DNA of 64,000 nucleotides, taken from positions 3,596,001 to 3,660,000 of the forward strand of contig OY970262.1 in assembly GCA_963715655.1 (NCBI GenBank), read 5' to 3'. This document shows, in pieces, positions 52,308-60,652 of this stretch. Source of the DNA: JANQPD01 sp963715655. Its GTDB lineage: Bacteria; Bacteroidota; Bacteroidia; Flavobacteriales; Schleiferiaceae. How positions within the stretch are numbered: the stretch's first letter is position 1; each line of letters starts with the position of its first letter. The notes below the pieces were generated by a model. It had not been told where the DNA came from and did no database searches. It worked only from the letters and a program-made list of their open reading frames with translations. The translations under genes were made by a program, and so were the position numbers.

Positions 52308-53195
52308 TTATTCAAAGGTAGCTTTATCTTCTTCACGCTCCTCAATAATGCGGTCGGCATTTTCAATGGCGGTTTTCAACTTGTAATCGCTCCATGTGTT
52401 TTTGTAAAATTTATTGATGAATTCATCTAATTTTCTAACAACCAACACATTGTAAGCTCCTTGCAATTTACCTAAGCTGGTAGGGTTTAAAGTGCGCAAG
52501 CTTAGGCTGAAGCTTCCTTCCAAATATTCCATGTAGTGCCAAATTCCGCTGGGCATAAATAGTGTATCACCTTCTTCCAAAACACAACGCTGGCCTTCTG
52601 CATACTTTAAAGTAGGATATTTTACCTCATCAATATTGCGTAATTCCGCTGCGCTGTGGGTGGTAAAAGGTAATTTATATAAATACTTACTTTGGTTTTG
52701 ATCGAAAAGTGTAACACGCTTTTTACCGCCAAACTGGGTAATAAAAACATTGCTCATATCTATATCATAATGCAAACGCACATCACTACCCGCACAGCCA
52801 AAAAATAAGTATGGAAAGTCTTTTAAATAACCATCCATTATAGGTGGAAAGTCAAAATCATTTTTGAGTTCAGGAACTTCTTTAAAAAGATTGAAAAGAA
52901 AGATGCGCAAATCAGAATACTTATTGTTTTCTAGCATATCCAAATACTCACTAAAACGCATTTCTTTTACCGGCTTCATTTCAATTACCGTAGGGTCGTT
53001 ATCCTGCCATGCACCGTGCAGTTTAACCATTTGATTGCCCGCCATTTCACGTAAATATTGAAAGCTCCACTTTTGAGTGGCAGGCCAATGCTTAGCGTAA
53101 TTTTTAAGCACTACGGGCCTTCCGGTTTTCACGTATTTTTCGTGAAATTCATCCGGACTAATATCTTGTACTATATCAACTGGCGATAATTTCAT
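52308..53195 (-). CDS. Cupin-like (JmjC-type) Fe(II)/2-oxoglutarate dioxygenase
   Basis: 295 residues of the cupin_8/JmjC type. The iron site can be read as H142-x-D144 (VRLHYDIDMSN) and H220 (PSGIWHYME), with a lysine in GGKKRVTLF as the usual 2-oxoglutarate contact. The N-terminal ISPDEFHEKYVKTGRPVVLKN matches the family's opening. Relatives hydroxylate proteins or RNA-associated factors. It is encoded 48 bases after the aldehyde dehydrogenase, in the same direction, so they may share a transcript; a functional link is not evident. Confidence 0.85.
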   Translation of the reverse strand: MKLSPVDIVQDISPDEFHEKYVKTGRPVVLKNYAKHWPATQKWSFQYLREMAGNQMVKLHGAWQDNDPTVIEMKPVKEMRFSEYLDMLENNKYSDLRIFLFNLFKEVPELKNDFDFPPIMDGYLKDFPYLFFGCAGSDVRLHYDIDMSNVFITQFGGKKRVTLFDQNQSKYLYKLPFTTHSAAELRNIDEVKYPTLKYAEGQRCVLEEGDTLFMPSGIWHYMEYLEGSFSLSLRTLNPTSLGKLQGAYNVLVVRKLDEFINKFYKNTWSDYKLKTAIENADRIIEEREEDKATFE

Positions 53196-53243
53196 GGCAA
53201 TAATAACTTGAAATAATGAAAAAAGTTTTTTACCACCACAAAG

Positions 53244-54686
53244 TTAAAAATGCAAGCATACATTTTTAGGTTCGGTAAAAAAATGCAGTGCTTCCAAACC
53301 ACCTTCGCGCCCTACACCACTAGCTTTCATGCCGCCAAAAGGCGTACGTAAATCGCGCACTAGCCAACAATTTATCCAAACAATACCTGCATGAATAGTA
53401 CCGGCCACGCGGTGTGCTTTATTCAAATCTTTGGTAAAAATGGTAGATGATAATCCGTAAACCGTGCTATTGGCCATCATCAAAGCCTCTTCTTCCGTTT
53501 TAAAAGGCGTTAAGGTTACCACCGGCCCAAAAATTTCTTCTTGATTGGTACGGCAATCATACGGCAAGCCTTCAATAACTGTGGGTGCTAAATAATAGCC
53601 CTTGGCATGTTTACCCTCTAGCTTTACGCGATGCCCTCCATGTAAAATTGTGCCGCCTTCCTCTTTAGCTAAGCTGATGTATTCCAACACTTTATTCATG
53701 TGTGCTTCGCTAACTACTGCACCCATTCTTGAGTTTTCTTCTTCTGGCGGGCCCACAGTAAGCCTTTCAATTTTTTCTAAAAAGGCGGCTTTAAATTTCT
53801 CGTAAATATTGGCTTCTACAAAAATGCGGCTGCCACACAAGCAAATTTGCCCTTGGTTAGTAAAGGCCGCTCTTGCGGAAGTGCTTACGGCTAAATCAAA
53901 ATCCGCATCGGCAAAAACGATATTTGGGTTTTTACCACCTAATTCTAACGAAAGCTTTTTAAACATTGGCGCTGCTATGCGCGCAATACTTTCGCCCGTT
54001 TTTGTACCTCCCGTAAAGGAAATAGCTTTAATTTTTTTATGCTCTACAATGGCTTGTCCGCAAGATGGCCCGGTACCATGCAAAATATTCAACACGCCAG
54101 CCGGCATACCTGCTTCTATACAAAGCTTGCTAAAAAGGTAGGCGCTATAAGGCGTAACTTCACTAGGTTTAGCAATTACACAATTGCCGCTGGCTAAGGC
54201 CGGAGCAATTTTCCACGTAAATAAATACAGCGGTAAATTCCAGGGCGAAATACAACCCACTACGCCAATGGGTTCGCGCAAGGTGTAATTAAAACCGCTG
54301 GTGCCCATGTTATGAAAAGCATCTTCTTGATGCAAAATAGCGGTGGCAAAAAAGGCAAAATTGTCGCGGGCCCGTGGAATATCTACCGTTTGTGCCAATT
54401 TTAAAGGCTTACCATTGTCTTGACTTTCAGCAGCTGCCAGTTCGTTTAAATTTTTCTCAACCAAATCGGCCACACGCAACATAATTTCTGAACGCTGCTT
54501 GGCCGTCATACCACTCCAAATAGGGAACGCTTTTTCAGCCGCCTCCACAGCCGCTTCTACATCTTGCGCATTAGAGTTTGGAATTTTTCCGTACACCTCC
54601 CCAATAGAGGGATCTATATTATCAATATAATTTCCCGAAAGGGGTGCTTGTAAGGTGCCGTTTATGTAGTTTTCTAAAGTAATCAT
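53244..54686 (-). CDS. Aldehyde dehydrogenase, 2-aminomuconate-semialdehyde-dehydrogenase-like
   Basis: 480 residues, complete NAD(P)-dependent aldehyde dehydrogenase. The general base lies in KLSLELGGKNPNIVFADADF (Glu near 247) and the nucleophile in GQICLCGSRIFVE (Cys near 281). The segment GCISPWNLPLYLFTWKIAPA and the cysteine context match the ALDH8/2-aminomuconate (or 2-hydroxymuconate) semialdehyde dehydrogenase group more than betaine-aldehyde types. With the ACMSD-like gene at 25292 it could supply the step from aminomuconate semialdehyde to aminomuconate in tryptophan catabolism. The pathway call is inference. Confidence 0.8.
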   Translation of the reverse strand: MITLENYINGTLQAPLSGNYIDNIDPSIGEVYGKIPNSNAQDVEAAVEAAEKAFPIWSGMTAKQRSEIMLRVADLVEKNLNELAAAESQDNGKPLKLAQTVDIPRARDNFAFFATAILHQEDAFHNMGTSGFNYTLREPIGVVGCISPWNLPLYLFTWKIAPALASGNCVIAKPSEVTPYSAYLFSKLCIEAGMPAGVLNILHGTGPSCGQAIVEHKKIKAISFTGGTKTGESIARIAAPMFKKLSLELGGKNPNIVFADADFDLAVSTSARAAFTNQGQICLCGSRIFVEANIYEKFKAAFLEKIERLTVGPPEEENSRMGAVVSEAHMNKVLEYISLAKEEGGTILHGGHRVKLEGKHAKGYYLAPTVIEGLPYDCRTNQEEIFGPVVTLTPFKTEEEALMMANSTVYGLSSTIFTKDLNKAHRVAGTIHAGIVWINCWLVRDLRTPFGGMKASGVGREGGLEALHFFTEPKNVCLHF

Positions 54687-54815
54687 GGGTTGTGTTTGAG
54701 AAACTGTATTTCTTAGTTTTCAAATTTACATGAAATGAATACGCATTAAAAAAAGAAAATTTGATTTATAAGCGTTTCCCGATGAATTGCGTAACCGTCT
54801 GGACGCAATTTTACC

Positions 54816-54843
54816 TAATACCGTCAATGAGTTGACAGTATTA
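54816..54843. repeat. Intergenic inverted repeat (12-bp arms)
   Basis: TAATACCGTCAA and TTGACAGTATTA pair with one mismatch around a TGAG loop and are followed on the plus strand by AGGGTTTTT. It lies upstream of the aldehyde dehydrogenase start; it may be a plus-strand terminator or a mobile-element trace. The 54687-54867 stretch holds nothing else that I recognise. Confidence 0.5.
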
Positions 54844-54867
54844 AGGGTTTTTCAGCATTGAACTAGT

Positions 54868-55020
54868 TTATACCAAATGACTTACGCCAATTTTAAGCAA
54901 CTTTATTAACTCCGCATTTATGTGCTTAGATGCATCTGGTATTTCTAAAACGAATACTTGCATGGCGGCCACTTCCGTGGGATATGTTTGGCATAAATAA
55001 AGGATATGCTTCTGTTCCAT
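54868..55020 (-). CDS. Possible small protein or gene remnant (50 aa)
   Basis: A 50-codon open frame (MEQKHILYLCQTYPTEVAAM at the start, ending KLLKIGVSHLV) in the gap upstream of the aldehyde dehydrogenase gene. An in-frame stop lies directly upstream, so this is its longest form. Amino-acid composition is protein-like, but I do not recognise a family and no strong ribosome site is seen. It may be a decayed member of the neighbouring accessory strip. Confidence 0.3.
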   Translation of the reverse strand: MEQKHILYLCQTYPTEVAAMQVFVLEIPDASKHINAELIKLLKIGVSHLV

Positions 55021-55083
55021 TACAGACTACACAATGGTGAAAAATAGAAAGACATTTAGCCAGAAAAGCGCTCCATTACGTTC

Positions 55084-55132
55084 AACACTGCATTCTCGCT
55101 GGGTATTACGTGCCGCTCGAAGCTTAGTTATT
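55084..55132. repeat. Imperfect palindrome in accessory strip, spacer 1
   Basis: Downstream of the 55149 gene, a decayed version of the spacer-2 element. On the minus strand it shares AATAACTAAGC, TTCGAGCGG and GCGAGAATGC in the same order, but its arms no longer pair well. Confidence 0.5.
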
Positions 55133-55148
55133 AGCGTTAGTTTTTCTT

Positions 55149-55550
55149 TTATTCTTCACTAAATTCGATTTTTCTTTTTGTTGATTTGTCTTCTCCGATA
55201 AGGTTTGAATTTTGTAACGTTAATTTTCCATAGTCATCCAAACCATTTATAGTTATTGTATCGTTACTCGCAGTCCATTTGTATGTTTCAGTTAAGTTGT
55301 CATACAAATGAGCATAGTTGTTCTCTAATTCTTTTTGCGAACAATAGGCCATAACTTGATAAGAAACAATTACAGAATCAGTTTGAAAATTTAAGATTCG
55401 ATAGGTATAAATCATGCAACCACCATTAGTCATCTCCTTACAACTTTCCCCAACAAGAGCCTTGTAACTTTTTCCTGTCAGGTCATTTTGAACATTTATT
55501 CCCAACATGGATTGTACAAAACCTAAAAATATTAAAATTTTTATTGTCAT
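55149..55550 (-). CDS. Secreted protein of unknown function (133 aa)
   Basis: A short hydrophobic leader (MTIKILIFLGFVQSMLGINV) is followed by a domain of alternating strands with three cysteines (GESCKEM, GGCMIYTYRI, AYCSQKE). The pattern TYKWTASNDTITINGLDDYG near the C-terminus is reminiscent of small lipocalin-like or META-like secreted beta-barrels, but I cannot name a family. It is one of three consecutive small secreted genes in this strip, each followed by an imperfect palindrome. Confidence 0.6.
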   Translation of the reverse strand: MTIKILIFLGFVQSMLGINVQNDLTGKSYKALVGESCKEMTNGGCMIYTYRILNFQTDSVIVSYQVMAYCSQKELENNYAHLYDNLTETYKWTASNDTITINGLDDYGKLTLQNSNLIGEDKSTKRKIEFSEE

Positions 55551-55617
55551 GATTTTCGTTTTTTAGTTATTCGCATTGGTAACAGTAGTATGCTTTTCAA
55601 AAAATTTACCGCTAACG

Positions 55618-55668
55618 ATAACTAAGCATTCACGCTAGGTCTTACAGACCGCTTGAATGCTTAGTTAT
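55618..55668. repeat. Imperfect palindrome in accessory strip, spacer 2
   Basis: A two-tier hairpin: outer arms of 15 bases pair perfectly (ATAACTAAGCATTCA with TGAATGCTTAGTTAT), inner arms GGTCT/AGACC close a TAC loop, with unpaired bases between the tiers on each side. A GCTAACG precedes it on the plus strand. It lies 17 bases after the stop of the 55686 gene on the minus strand. Confidence 0.8.
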
Positions 55669-55685
55669 TTTGGGTAGTGTTTATT

Positions 55686-56252
55686 TCAGTTAATTCTTTC
55701 TTTTGAAACTTTGTATGCTTTCTCAAAATGACTAATTAACCAATCCATTTTGATAAATGAATCACAACATGTATGATAGCAAGTGTTTGTTGCTTTTTCA
55801 ATTAGATTATCTTCAAAGTAATAAAAGCTATTTTTCTTATCAATTTTTCCACATAGTCCAGTTTTACTATTATCTGTAAATGTTTCGTTTAAGAAAATCA
55901 ATTTATTATTATCCAAAAAATAATCAATACTTGAACTTGATATACTATAATTTATTGCTAAATATGGCGCACAAGGACGAAGAGAAATTCTTGCTATTTC
56001 ATTCTTTATCAGATAGATGTAAATTTTGTAAAATTCTTTCGTATCGTCAAATTTGTTAGGAAATGAAATGCTATCGACTAGTGTTTTTTGTAGAGCTTTT
56101 TCAACTTGAATAGAATCAACTATATTGTCAATAACCTTAATTTCAAGAGAATCAATAACCCTTCCTTGTTCTGACACAAGAATTTCATTCTGTCCAATAA
56201 TGAATCCTGAAATTAGAATGATAAACATGAGTGTCCAAGTTTTAATTTTCAT
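55686..56252 (-). CDS. Secreted protein of unknown function (188 aa)
   Basis: A signal peptide (MKIKTWTLMFIILISGFIIGQ) precedes ~165 residues without a recognised domain. Cysteines occur in RPCAPYLA, TGLCGKID and a TCYHTCCDS cluster near the C-terminus, suggesting disulphides or metal binding. Glu/Ile/Lys-rich early sequence (SLEIKVIDNIVDSIQVEKAL) slightly resembles TonB-C-like strands but I do not assign it. Member of the small secreted accessory strip. Confidence 0.55.
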   Translation of the reverse strand: MKIKTWTLMFIILISGFIIGQNEILVSEQGRVIDSLEIKVIDNIVDSIQVEKALQKTLVDSISFPNKFDDTKEFYKIYIYLIKNEIARISLRPCAPYLAINYSISSSSIDYFLDNNKLIFLNETFTDNSKTGLCGKIDKKNSFYYFEDNLIEKATNTCYHTCCDSFIKMDWLISHFEKAYKVSKERIN

Positions 56253-56284
56253 TTTTTTATGATTTCAGGTTGTTTTGCCATTAC

Positions 56285-56328
56285 CCACAACGGTTTTATA
56301 AAAGGCCGTTTTAATGCCTTTTATGTGG
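56285..56328. repeat. Imperfect palindrome in accessory strip, spacer 3
   Basis: CCACA and TGTGG form the outer arms, and ATAAAAGGC and GCCTTTTAT the inner arms, with seven unpaired bases (ACGGTTT region) on one side only, an asymmetric bulge. It lies 13 bases after the stop of the 56341 gene. A related half sequence (AACGGTTTTAATAAAGC) occurs near 57017-57034 beside the IS110-family gene. Confidence 0.75.
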
Positions 56329-56340
56329 CGTTATATTACG

Positions 56341-57006
56341 TTATTCTCTTTTGTAAGTTTTTGTTTTGTTGTCATATTTGTACATTCCCATTTCGAGTTC
56401 CATAGCGATGTTACCTGAAGGATTGAACAAGTTAAAATTTCCTTTTTCATCTATATTTACTTCAAATTGGAAACCATAAAACCGCACTACAGATATTGAG
56501 GTTGAAATTTGACTTTCAGCCCTGTTATTGACTTCCAGTATTTTACTTTTCGCTTGAACGTCCCAGACTTCATATTTGGAATAATACTGTTGCTGTCCTC
56601 CCGTGCCATAACCTCCTGTGATATGATAGTCAATTAAAGGATGTGCCGGAATAACAGAACAGTACCATTCACGAAAAATAAATAGTTCTTTAAGACCATC
56701 TTTGTTGATGTCAATCGAATCAATCACCAACACATCTTTTCTATTACAAAAAATACAGAATTTAGAAGTGTTCTCTTGGTTATTCATCACAGAGTTTGGG
56801 CCCTTATTTAATGTTAAATTCTCATTGTATAGCGAGTCAAGAAAAAGTGTGTCTTTCCCATTATTGAAAATATAAATGGGTCTATTGAGAGTTGAGTCCA
56901 TTACATTCATTGCAGAATCAACAAATACTATCCTGTTATAATCGCATTGACAATACCCACTTATTAATATGCACATTAAGAATGCTATTGTAAAAATCTT
57001 TATCAT
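56341..57006 (-). CDS. Secreted protein of unknown function (221 aa)
   Basis: A signal peptide (MIKIFTIAFLMCILISGYCQ) is followed by an unknown domain. The middle contains VLVIDSIDINKDGLKELFIF, an Asp/Asn-rich loop like those in FG-GAP/EF-hand-like beta-propeller blades (D-I-N-x-D-G), suggesting a calcium-stabilised loop. Cysteines occur in FCIFCNRKD and REWYCS. It is the last gene of the strip before the IS110-family element. No function assigned. Confidence 0.6.
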   Translation of the reverse strand: MIKIFTIAFLMCILISGYCQCDYNRIVFVDSAMNVMDSTLNRPIYIFNNGKDTLFLDSLYNENLTLNKGPNSVMNNQENTSKFCIFCNRKDVLVIDSIDINKDGLKELFIFREWYCSVIPAHPLIDYHITGGYGTGGQQQYYSKYEVWDVQAKSKILEVNNRAESQISTSISVVRFYGFQFEVNIDEKGNFNLFNPSGNIAMELEMGMYKYDNKTKTYKRE

Positions 57007-57148
57007 TTCATATTAAGCCTAACGGTTTTAATAAAGCTATTGCGGTTTTCCGAGGTTTTGAAAGCACCAAAAAATTCCTTCTTCAGATATTCTTGGTTCA
57101 GTCGGGTCATTTTAAATTCTGACTAACGTAAACATTTGTTTCTGGTAA

Positions 57149-58507
57149 TCAATTAATTGTAATTCCAAGCTCTTCATTAGTCAAACCAAATTTATCGATT
57201 TGATTTTTTATTCTTTTAACAATTCCGAGCTTTCTTTTCTGATCAAGGAATAAATAGCCGGATGGATTATTATAAGGCACCCCTTTTGCCACCATATTCC
57301 AGATTATAACCGCTAATTTGCGGGCCGTGGCACTTATGGCTGATGTCCTTCCTTTACGGAAGTTGATTCGCATAAAGAAGTCTCTTAACGGTGTAGATTC
57401 TTTGAGATTCCCTATTGCATTGGCTGCTTGCCGTAGAGCAATTTTCAAGCGGTTACTTCCTTTGGGAACTTTACTAGATAAGATTTTCCCTCCACTTACT
57501 TTATTATTAGGTGCAAGCCTGAGCCAACTTGTAAAATGCTTGGCAGAGGGAAACGACCGTATACCTTTTACACCTACTTCGCTGATTAGGGAAAGTACTG
57601 TAGCATGGCTCATGCCTTCGATCGCCAACATATCTGTTCCTTCCAGCATCTGATATCCTTTTAAGTTTAGGTCAATATTCTTTGGTGTGTTTTTATTGAT
57701 CCGCTTATGAGGCTTAGGGTCAGTATAGTGTTGTTTTTTATTTTCATCATTTTCGATAATGTTCTCCAGTAATTCAGCTATTTCCTTATCACATTCCTGT
57801 ATTTTTAGCTGTAGGTATTGATAGGTTTCCAGTTCCTGCTTTAAGGCAAACAAAAAATCTTTACGGGCATTAGACTGTAGGGCGCGGGCAATCTCCGCTT
57901 CACTTTTACGGCAGTTTCCATGTCTCAGGGCAGCCAGTTTTTGAGGATTGGATTCACCTTCACAAACAGCATGGATAATGGCAAGCCCGGTAAGTCCACA
58001 AATATCTTTTACCACTACATCTAACCTCAGGTTTAACAAACGCAGGTATTTCTGCATTTTTTTAGAGGTAGAGGCAGCCGAATAAATTAAATTGGCTCGG
58101 TGCCTGCAATAAGTCCGCAACTGCTCGGTTTCTTCATCCGGTAAAAAGCTGCTGCTGAGCAGCCCCAGGCTATGCAGTTTTTGAATCCATTGGCAGTCCT
58201 TCACATCGGTCTTTTTACCTTGTATGTTTTTGGTGAACTTGCCATTGCAGAGGATTACTTTAAATCCTTTCGACAATAAAACGGCATAAAGATTTTGCCA
58301 ATAAGTACCTGTACTTTCCATGGCCAGAGTCGTCACTTTTCGCTGTGCCAGCCAATCGGCCATGTCAAAAAGGTCATCATTAAAAACTCCGAATTCACGG
58401 ATATCTTCTTCTTTCTGACCCACAGCTACCCAGTGAGAGCGGCTACCTACATCAATACCTCCTGCATGAGGATTTACAATCTCCATGCTAATAGACTGTT
58501 GTTCCAT
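57149..58507 (-). CDS. IS110-family transposase
   Basis: 452 residues. The N-terminal RuvC-like DEDD domain has D19 (GGIDVGSRSHW), E64 (TTLAMESTGTYW), D101 and D104 (GKKTDVKDCQW). The C-terminal Transposase_20 domain has GMSHATVLSLISEVG and LAPNNKVSGGKILSS, with the serine expected for the Ser-DEDD active site. Both domains appear intact, so the element may be active. IS110 elements lack terminal inverted repeats and move with the help of a structured bridge RNA encoded in their non-coding end. Confidence 0.95.
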   Translation of the reverse strand: MEQQSISMEIVNPHAGGIDVGSRSHWVAVGQKEEDIREFGVFNDDLFDMADWLAQRKVTTLAMESTGTYWQNLYAVLLSKGFKVILCNGKFTKNIQGKKTDVKDCQWIQKLHSLGLLSSSFLPDEETEQLRTYCRHRANLIYSAASTSKKMQKYLRLLNLRLDVVVKDICGLTGLAIIHAVCEGESNPQKLAALRHGNCRKSEAEIARALQSNARKDFLFALKQELETYQYLQLKIQECDKEIAELLENIIENDENKKQHYTDPKPHKRINKNTPKNIDLNLKGYQMLEGTDMLAIEGMSHATVLSLISEVGVKGIRSFPSAKHFTSWLRLAPNNKVSGGKILSSKVPKGSNRLKIALRQAANAIGNLKESTPLRDFFMRINFRKGRTSAISATARKLAVIIWNMVAKGVPYNNPSGYLFLDQKRKLGIVKRIKNQIDKFGLTNEELGITIN

Positions 58508-58740
58508 TTTTTTTTAGAATTAAGTGAAAAGCTCTAAGGAGATGCGCTTTTAGCTTGATAAATATTCTGAACGGGGTCCACACCAAGGCGTGGCCGCCAC
58601 TGTAGTCATCGCAAACATCTCAACCAGGATTGTGACCGTGCTATTATGCAACAGTTTAAAAAACGGCCTTGCATAGAGCTACACGAAAATACAATTTGTA
58701 AGTATTGGTTCTACTCGTTAGCGGAGGTAGTCAGTGGCCT
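58508..58740 (-). ncRNA. Candidate bridge-RNA region of the IS110-family element
   Basis: The ~230 bases upstream of the transposase start are non-coding and contain at least one clear hairpin (GGCCACG-CCTTGG-TGTGGACC, around 58576-58596). In IS110-group elements the bridge RNA is expressed from this side and carries target- and donor-binding loops. Which loops would do this here cannot be decided by eye. Confidence 0.4.
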
Positions 58741-59049
58741 GCTACATGGGGGATTGTGCCCAACGGTAAAACTACCAAATCGTAAATTATTGTATATGAG
58801 TATTTTTCAATTTTATCGTTAGCTGGAGAAATTAATTAGCTCTGGTAGAAATTGATATTTTTTCTTTATCATTTTCGGACGGGCTAATGTGGAGAATGCC
58901 CGCAACTTAAAATAAACACCCACATACGTTTATCCAGTTTTAGGGTTATTGTTTTAATTTATTATTATTCAAAGGATTACCTACATAAATTAAGACGAAA
59001 AAGCCACGCGCTCTGCGCAGAGTTTTCTGACTTTTTTTAAAGCGTATAT
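58741..59049. other. Gap of about 300 bases with short inverted repeats only
   Basis: Between the IS110-family element and the SDR gene I see no gene. Small dyads are present (CGGGC...GCCCG near 58879-58901; a 12-base palindrome CTCTGC/GCAGAG at 59011-59022 close to the SDR stop codon). The latter could contribute to termination of the SDR transcript but lacks a good T-tract. Confidence 0.5.
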
Positions 59050-59838
59050 CTACAAATTAGGTGTCCTTCCACCATCTACAGGAATGTTAATTCCGTTTAT
59101 ATAACTAGCTGCGGGGCTAGCCAAAAAAGCAATGGCATTGGCTACTTCTTCTGGTTTGGCAAAACGTTTCATCGGTACTTCTGCCGTCATGTGGGCGCTT
59201 ACTTCCGCTTCGCTTTGGTTGGTTTTGGTGGCTTTGTTACTGATAATATTTGTTAGCCGCCCAGTTTCGGTAGCACCCGGTAATACATTGTTTACAGTTA
59301 TGTTAAACTGGCCCAGTTCATTAGCCAAGGTTTTACTCCAATTACCTACCGCTCCACGTACGGTATTGCTAACGCCCAAGTTGGGTAACGGCACTTTTAC
59401 AGAGGTACTAATCACGTTTATAATACGCCCAAATTCAACATCCTTCATGCCAGGCAATACTAATTTAACCAACACTTGGTTGCAAATTAAGTGCTGACGA
59501 AACGCTGTAATGTACGCATCAATTTCTGCGGTATGTGCAGGCCCTGCGGGCGGGCCTCCGGTGTTGTTGATTAAAATATCAAATACGTTTCCTTTCTGTA
59601 AATAATCGCGCACCACACTTTCCAGCATAATAGGGTCATCAAAATCAGCCACCAAAAAATCATGCTGTTGGTTGTGGGCTGTGCTTAATCCTGTAGCTAC
59701 TTTTTGCAGCTTCTCGCCATTGCGTGCCAGCAAAATAATGGTAGCACCCATGCGCGCCAATTCTTCGGCTGCCGCTTTACCAATGCCATCGCTGCCACCG
59801 CAGACTAAAGCTTTTTTATTTGTAAGATTTAAGTTCAT
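59050..59838 (-). CDS. Short-chain dehydrogenase/reductase-family protein with atypical active site
   Basis: 262 residues. The Rossmann nucleotide motif GGSDGIGKAAAEEL, the VADFDD strand and NNTGGPPAG (usually NNAG) identify the SDR family, and the C-terminal GINIPVDGGRT is typical of FabG-like enzymes. The usual catalytic YxxxK is not present: the equivalent region reads GVSNTVRGAVGNW, with Asn and Arg in place of Tyr and Lys. The conserved serine in VISTSVKVPLP is kept. It may therefore be a divergent enzyme subgroup or a binding protein. It stands alone between the IS region and the ABC ATPase. Confidence 0.85.
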   Translation of the reverse strand: MNLNLTNKKALVCGGSDGIGKAAAEELARMGATIILLARNGEKLQKVATGLSTAHNQQHDFLVADFDDPIMLESVVRDYLQKGNVFDILINNTGGPPAGPAHTAEIDAYITAFRQHLICNQVLVKLVLPGMKDVEFGRIINVISTSVKVPLPNLGVSNTVRGAVGNWSKTLANELGQFNITVNNVLPGATETGRLTNIISNKATKTNQSEAEVSAHMTAEVPMKRFAKPEEVANAIAFLASPAASYINGINIPVDGGRTPNL

Positions 59839-59947
59839 TTTTAATTTTTATATGAAAACTGTGAAGGTGAAAATTGCGAAGGTGAAAAATAAAAATAAAG
59901 CGATTGTAAAGGAATCACAGTCATTAACAAACCAACAATTCAACTAC

Positions 59948-60652
59948 TTATCCAGCAACTATCTGCTCTTTTACAGCCTCATCACTTTCAATAACGCCAT
60001 CGCGCAAGCGAATGATGCGTTTGGCGTGAAGGGCAATTTCCTCTTCATGCGTTACTAATATTACGGTGTTACCAAGCGCTTGTATGTCAGCAAAAAGTCT
60101 CATTATTTCTACTGAGGTTTTACTATCTAAATTACCCGTAGGTTCATCAGCTAAAATAATGGAAGGCTTGTTTACCAGCGCTCTTGCAATCGCTACCCGT
60201 TGTCTCTGTCCACCGCTCAATTGGTTGGGTCGATGATCCATTCTATCGGCTAAGCCTACTTGATGCAATACTTCTTCACCTCTTTCTTTACGTTCTTTAG
60301 TACCCATACCTGCATATATAAGCGGAAGCACTACATTTTCTAATGCTGTAGAGCGTGGCAATAAATTAAACGTTTGAAATACAAAGCCAATTTCTTTATT
60401 CCGGATTTCTGCAAGTTGATTATCGGTCATTTGACTTACATCATGATTGTTTAGCCAATAAGAACCAGCCGTAGGGGTATCTAAGCAGCCCAACAAATTC
60501 ATTAACGTAGATTTACCACTACCCGAAGGCCCCATTAATGCAACATATTCATTGGGCTGAACATTTAAGTCGATTCCTTTAAGCACCTTAACCACCTGAT
60601 TGCCAAGCGGAAAATCGCGGGTGATGCCTTGTAGTTTAATAATTTCTTGCAT
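59948..60652 (-). CDS. ABC transporter ATP-binding protein (MacB/LolD type)
   Basis: 234 residues with all ABC ATPase motifs: Walker A GPSGSGKST, Q-loop in VFQTFNLLPR, signature LSGGQRQRVAIARAL, Walker B IILADEPTGNLD and the H-loop VTHE. The compact size, the start IIKLQGITRDFPLGNQVVKVL and the GNLDSKTS context place it in the LolD/MacB branch, which moves lipoproteins, peptides or antibiotics from the inner membrane. The matching permease is not beside it; flanking genes are the SDR and a CarboxypepD_reg-like protein. Confidence 0.93.
   Translation of the reverse strand: MQEIIKLQGITRDFPLGNQVVKVLKGIDLNVQPNEYVALMGPSGSGKSTLMNLLGCLDTPTAGSYWLNNHDVSQMTDNQLAEIRNKEIGFVFQTFNLLPRSTALENVVLPLIYAGMGTKERKERGEEVLHQVGLADRMDHRPNQLSGGQRQRVAIARALVNKPSIILADEPTGNLDSKTSVEIMRLFADIQALGNTVILVTHEEEIALHAKRIIRLRDGVIESDEAVKEQIVAG

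Larger units (their letters stand above)
57149..58740 (-). mobile_element. IS110-family insertion sequence (ends approximate)
   Basis: Comprises the transposase gene and at least part of the upstream non-coding region. As is normal for the family no terminal inverted repeat or target duplication marks the ends, so the limits are estimates. It lies in the palindrome-bearing strip: half of a spacer-type sequence (CCTAACGG) lies near 57015 and a CGTTAGCGG near 58717. Confidence 0.65.

Noticed and set aside
55084..57050. Canonical integron attC array
   Set aside because: The palindromes lack paired RYYYAAC/GTTRRRY core sites in most spacers and no integrase is seen, so only an integron-like analogy is kept.
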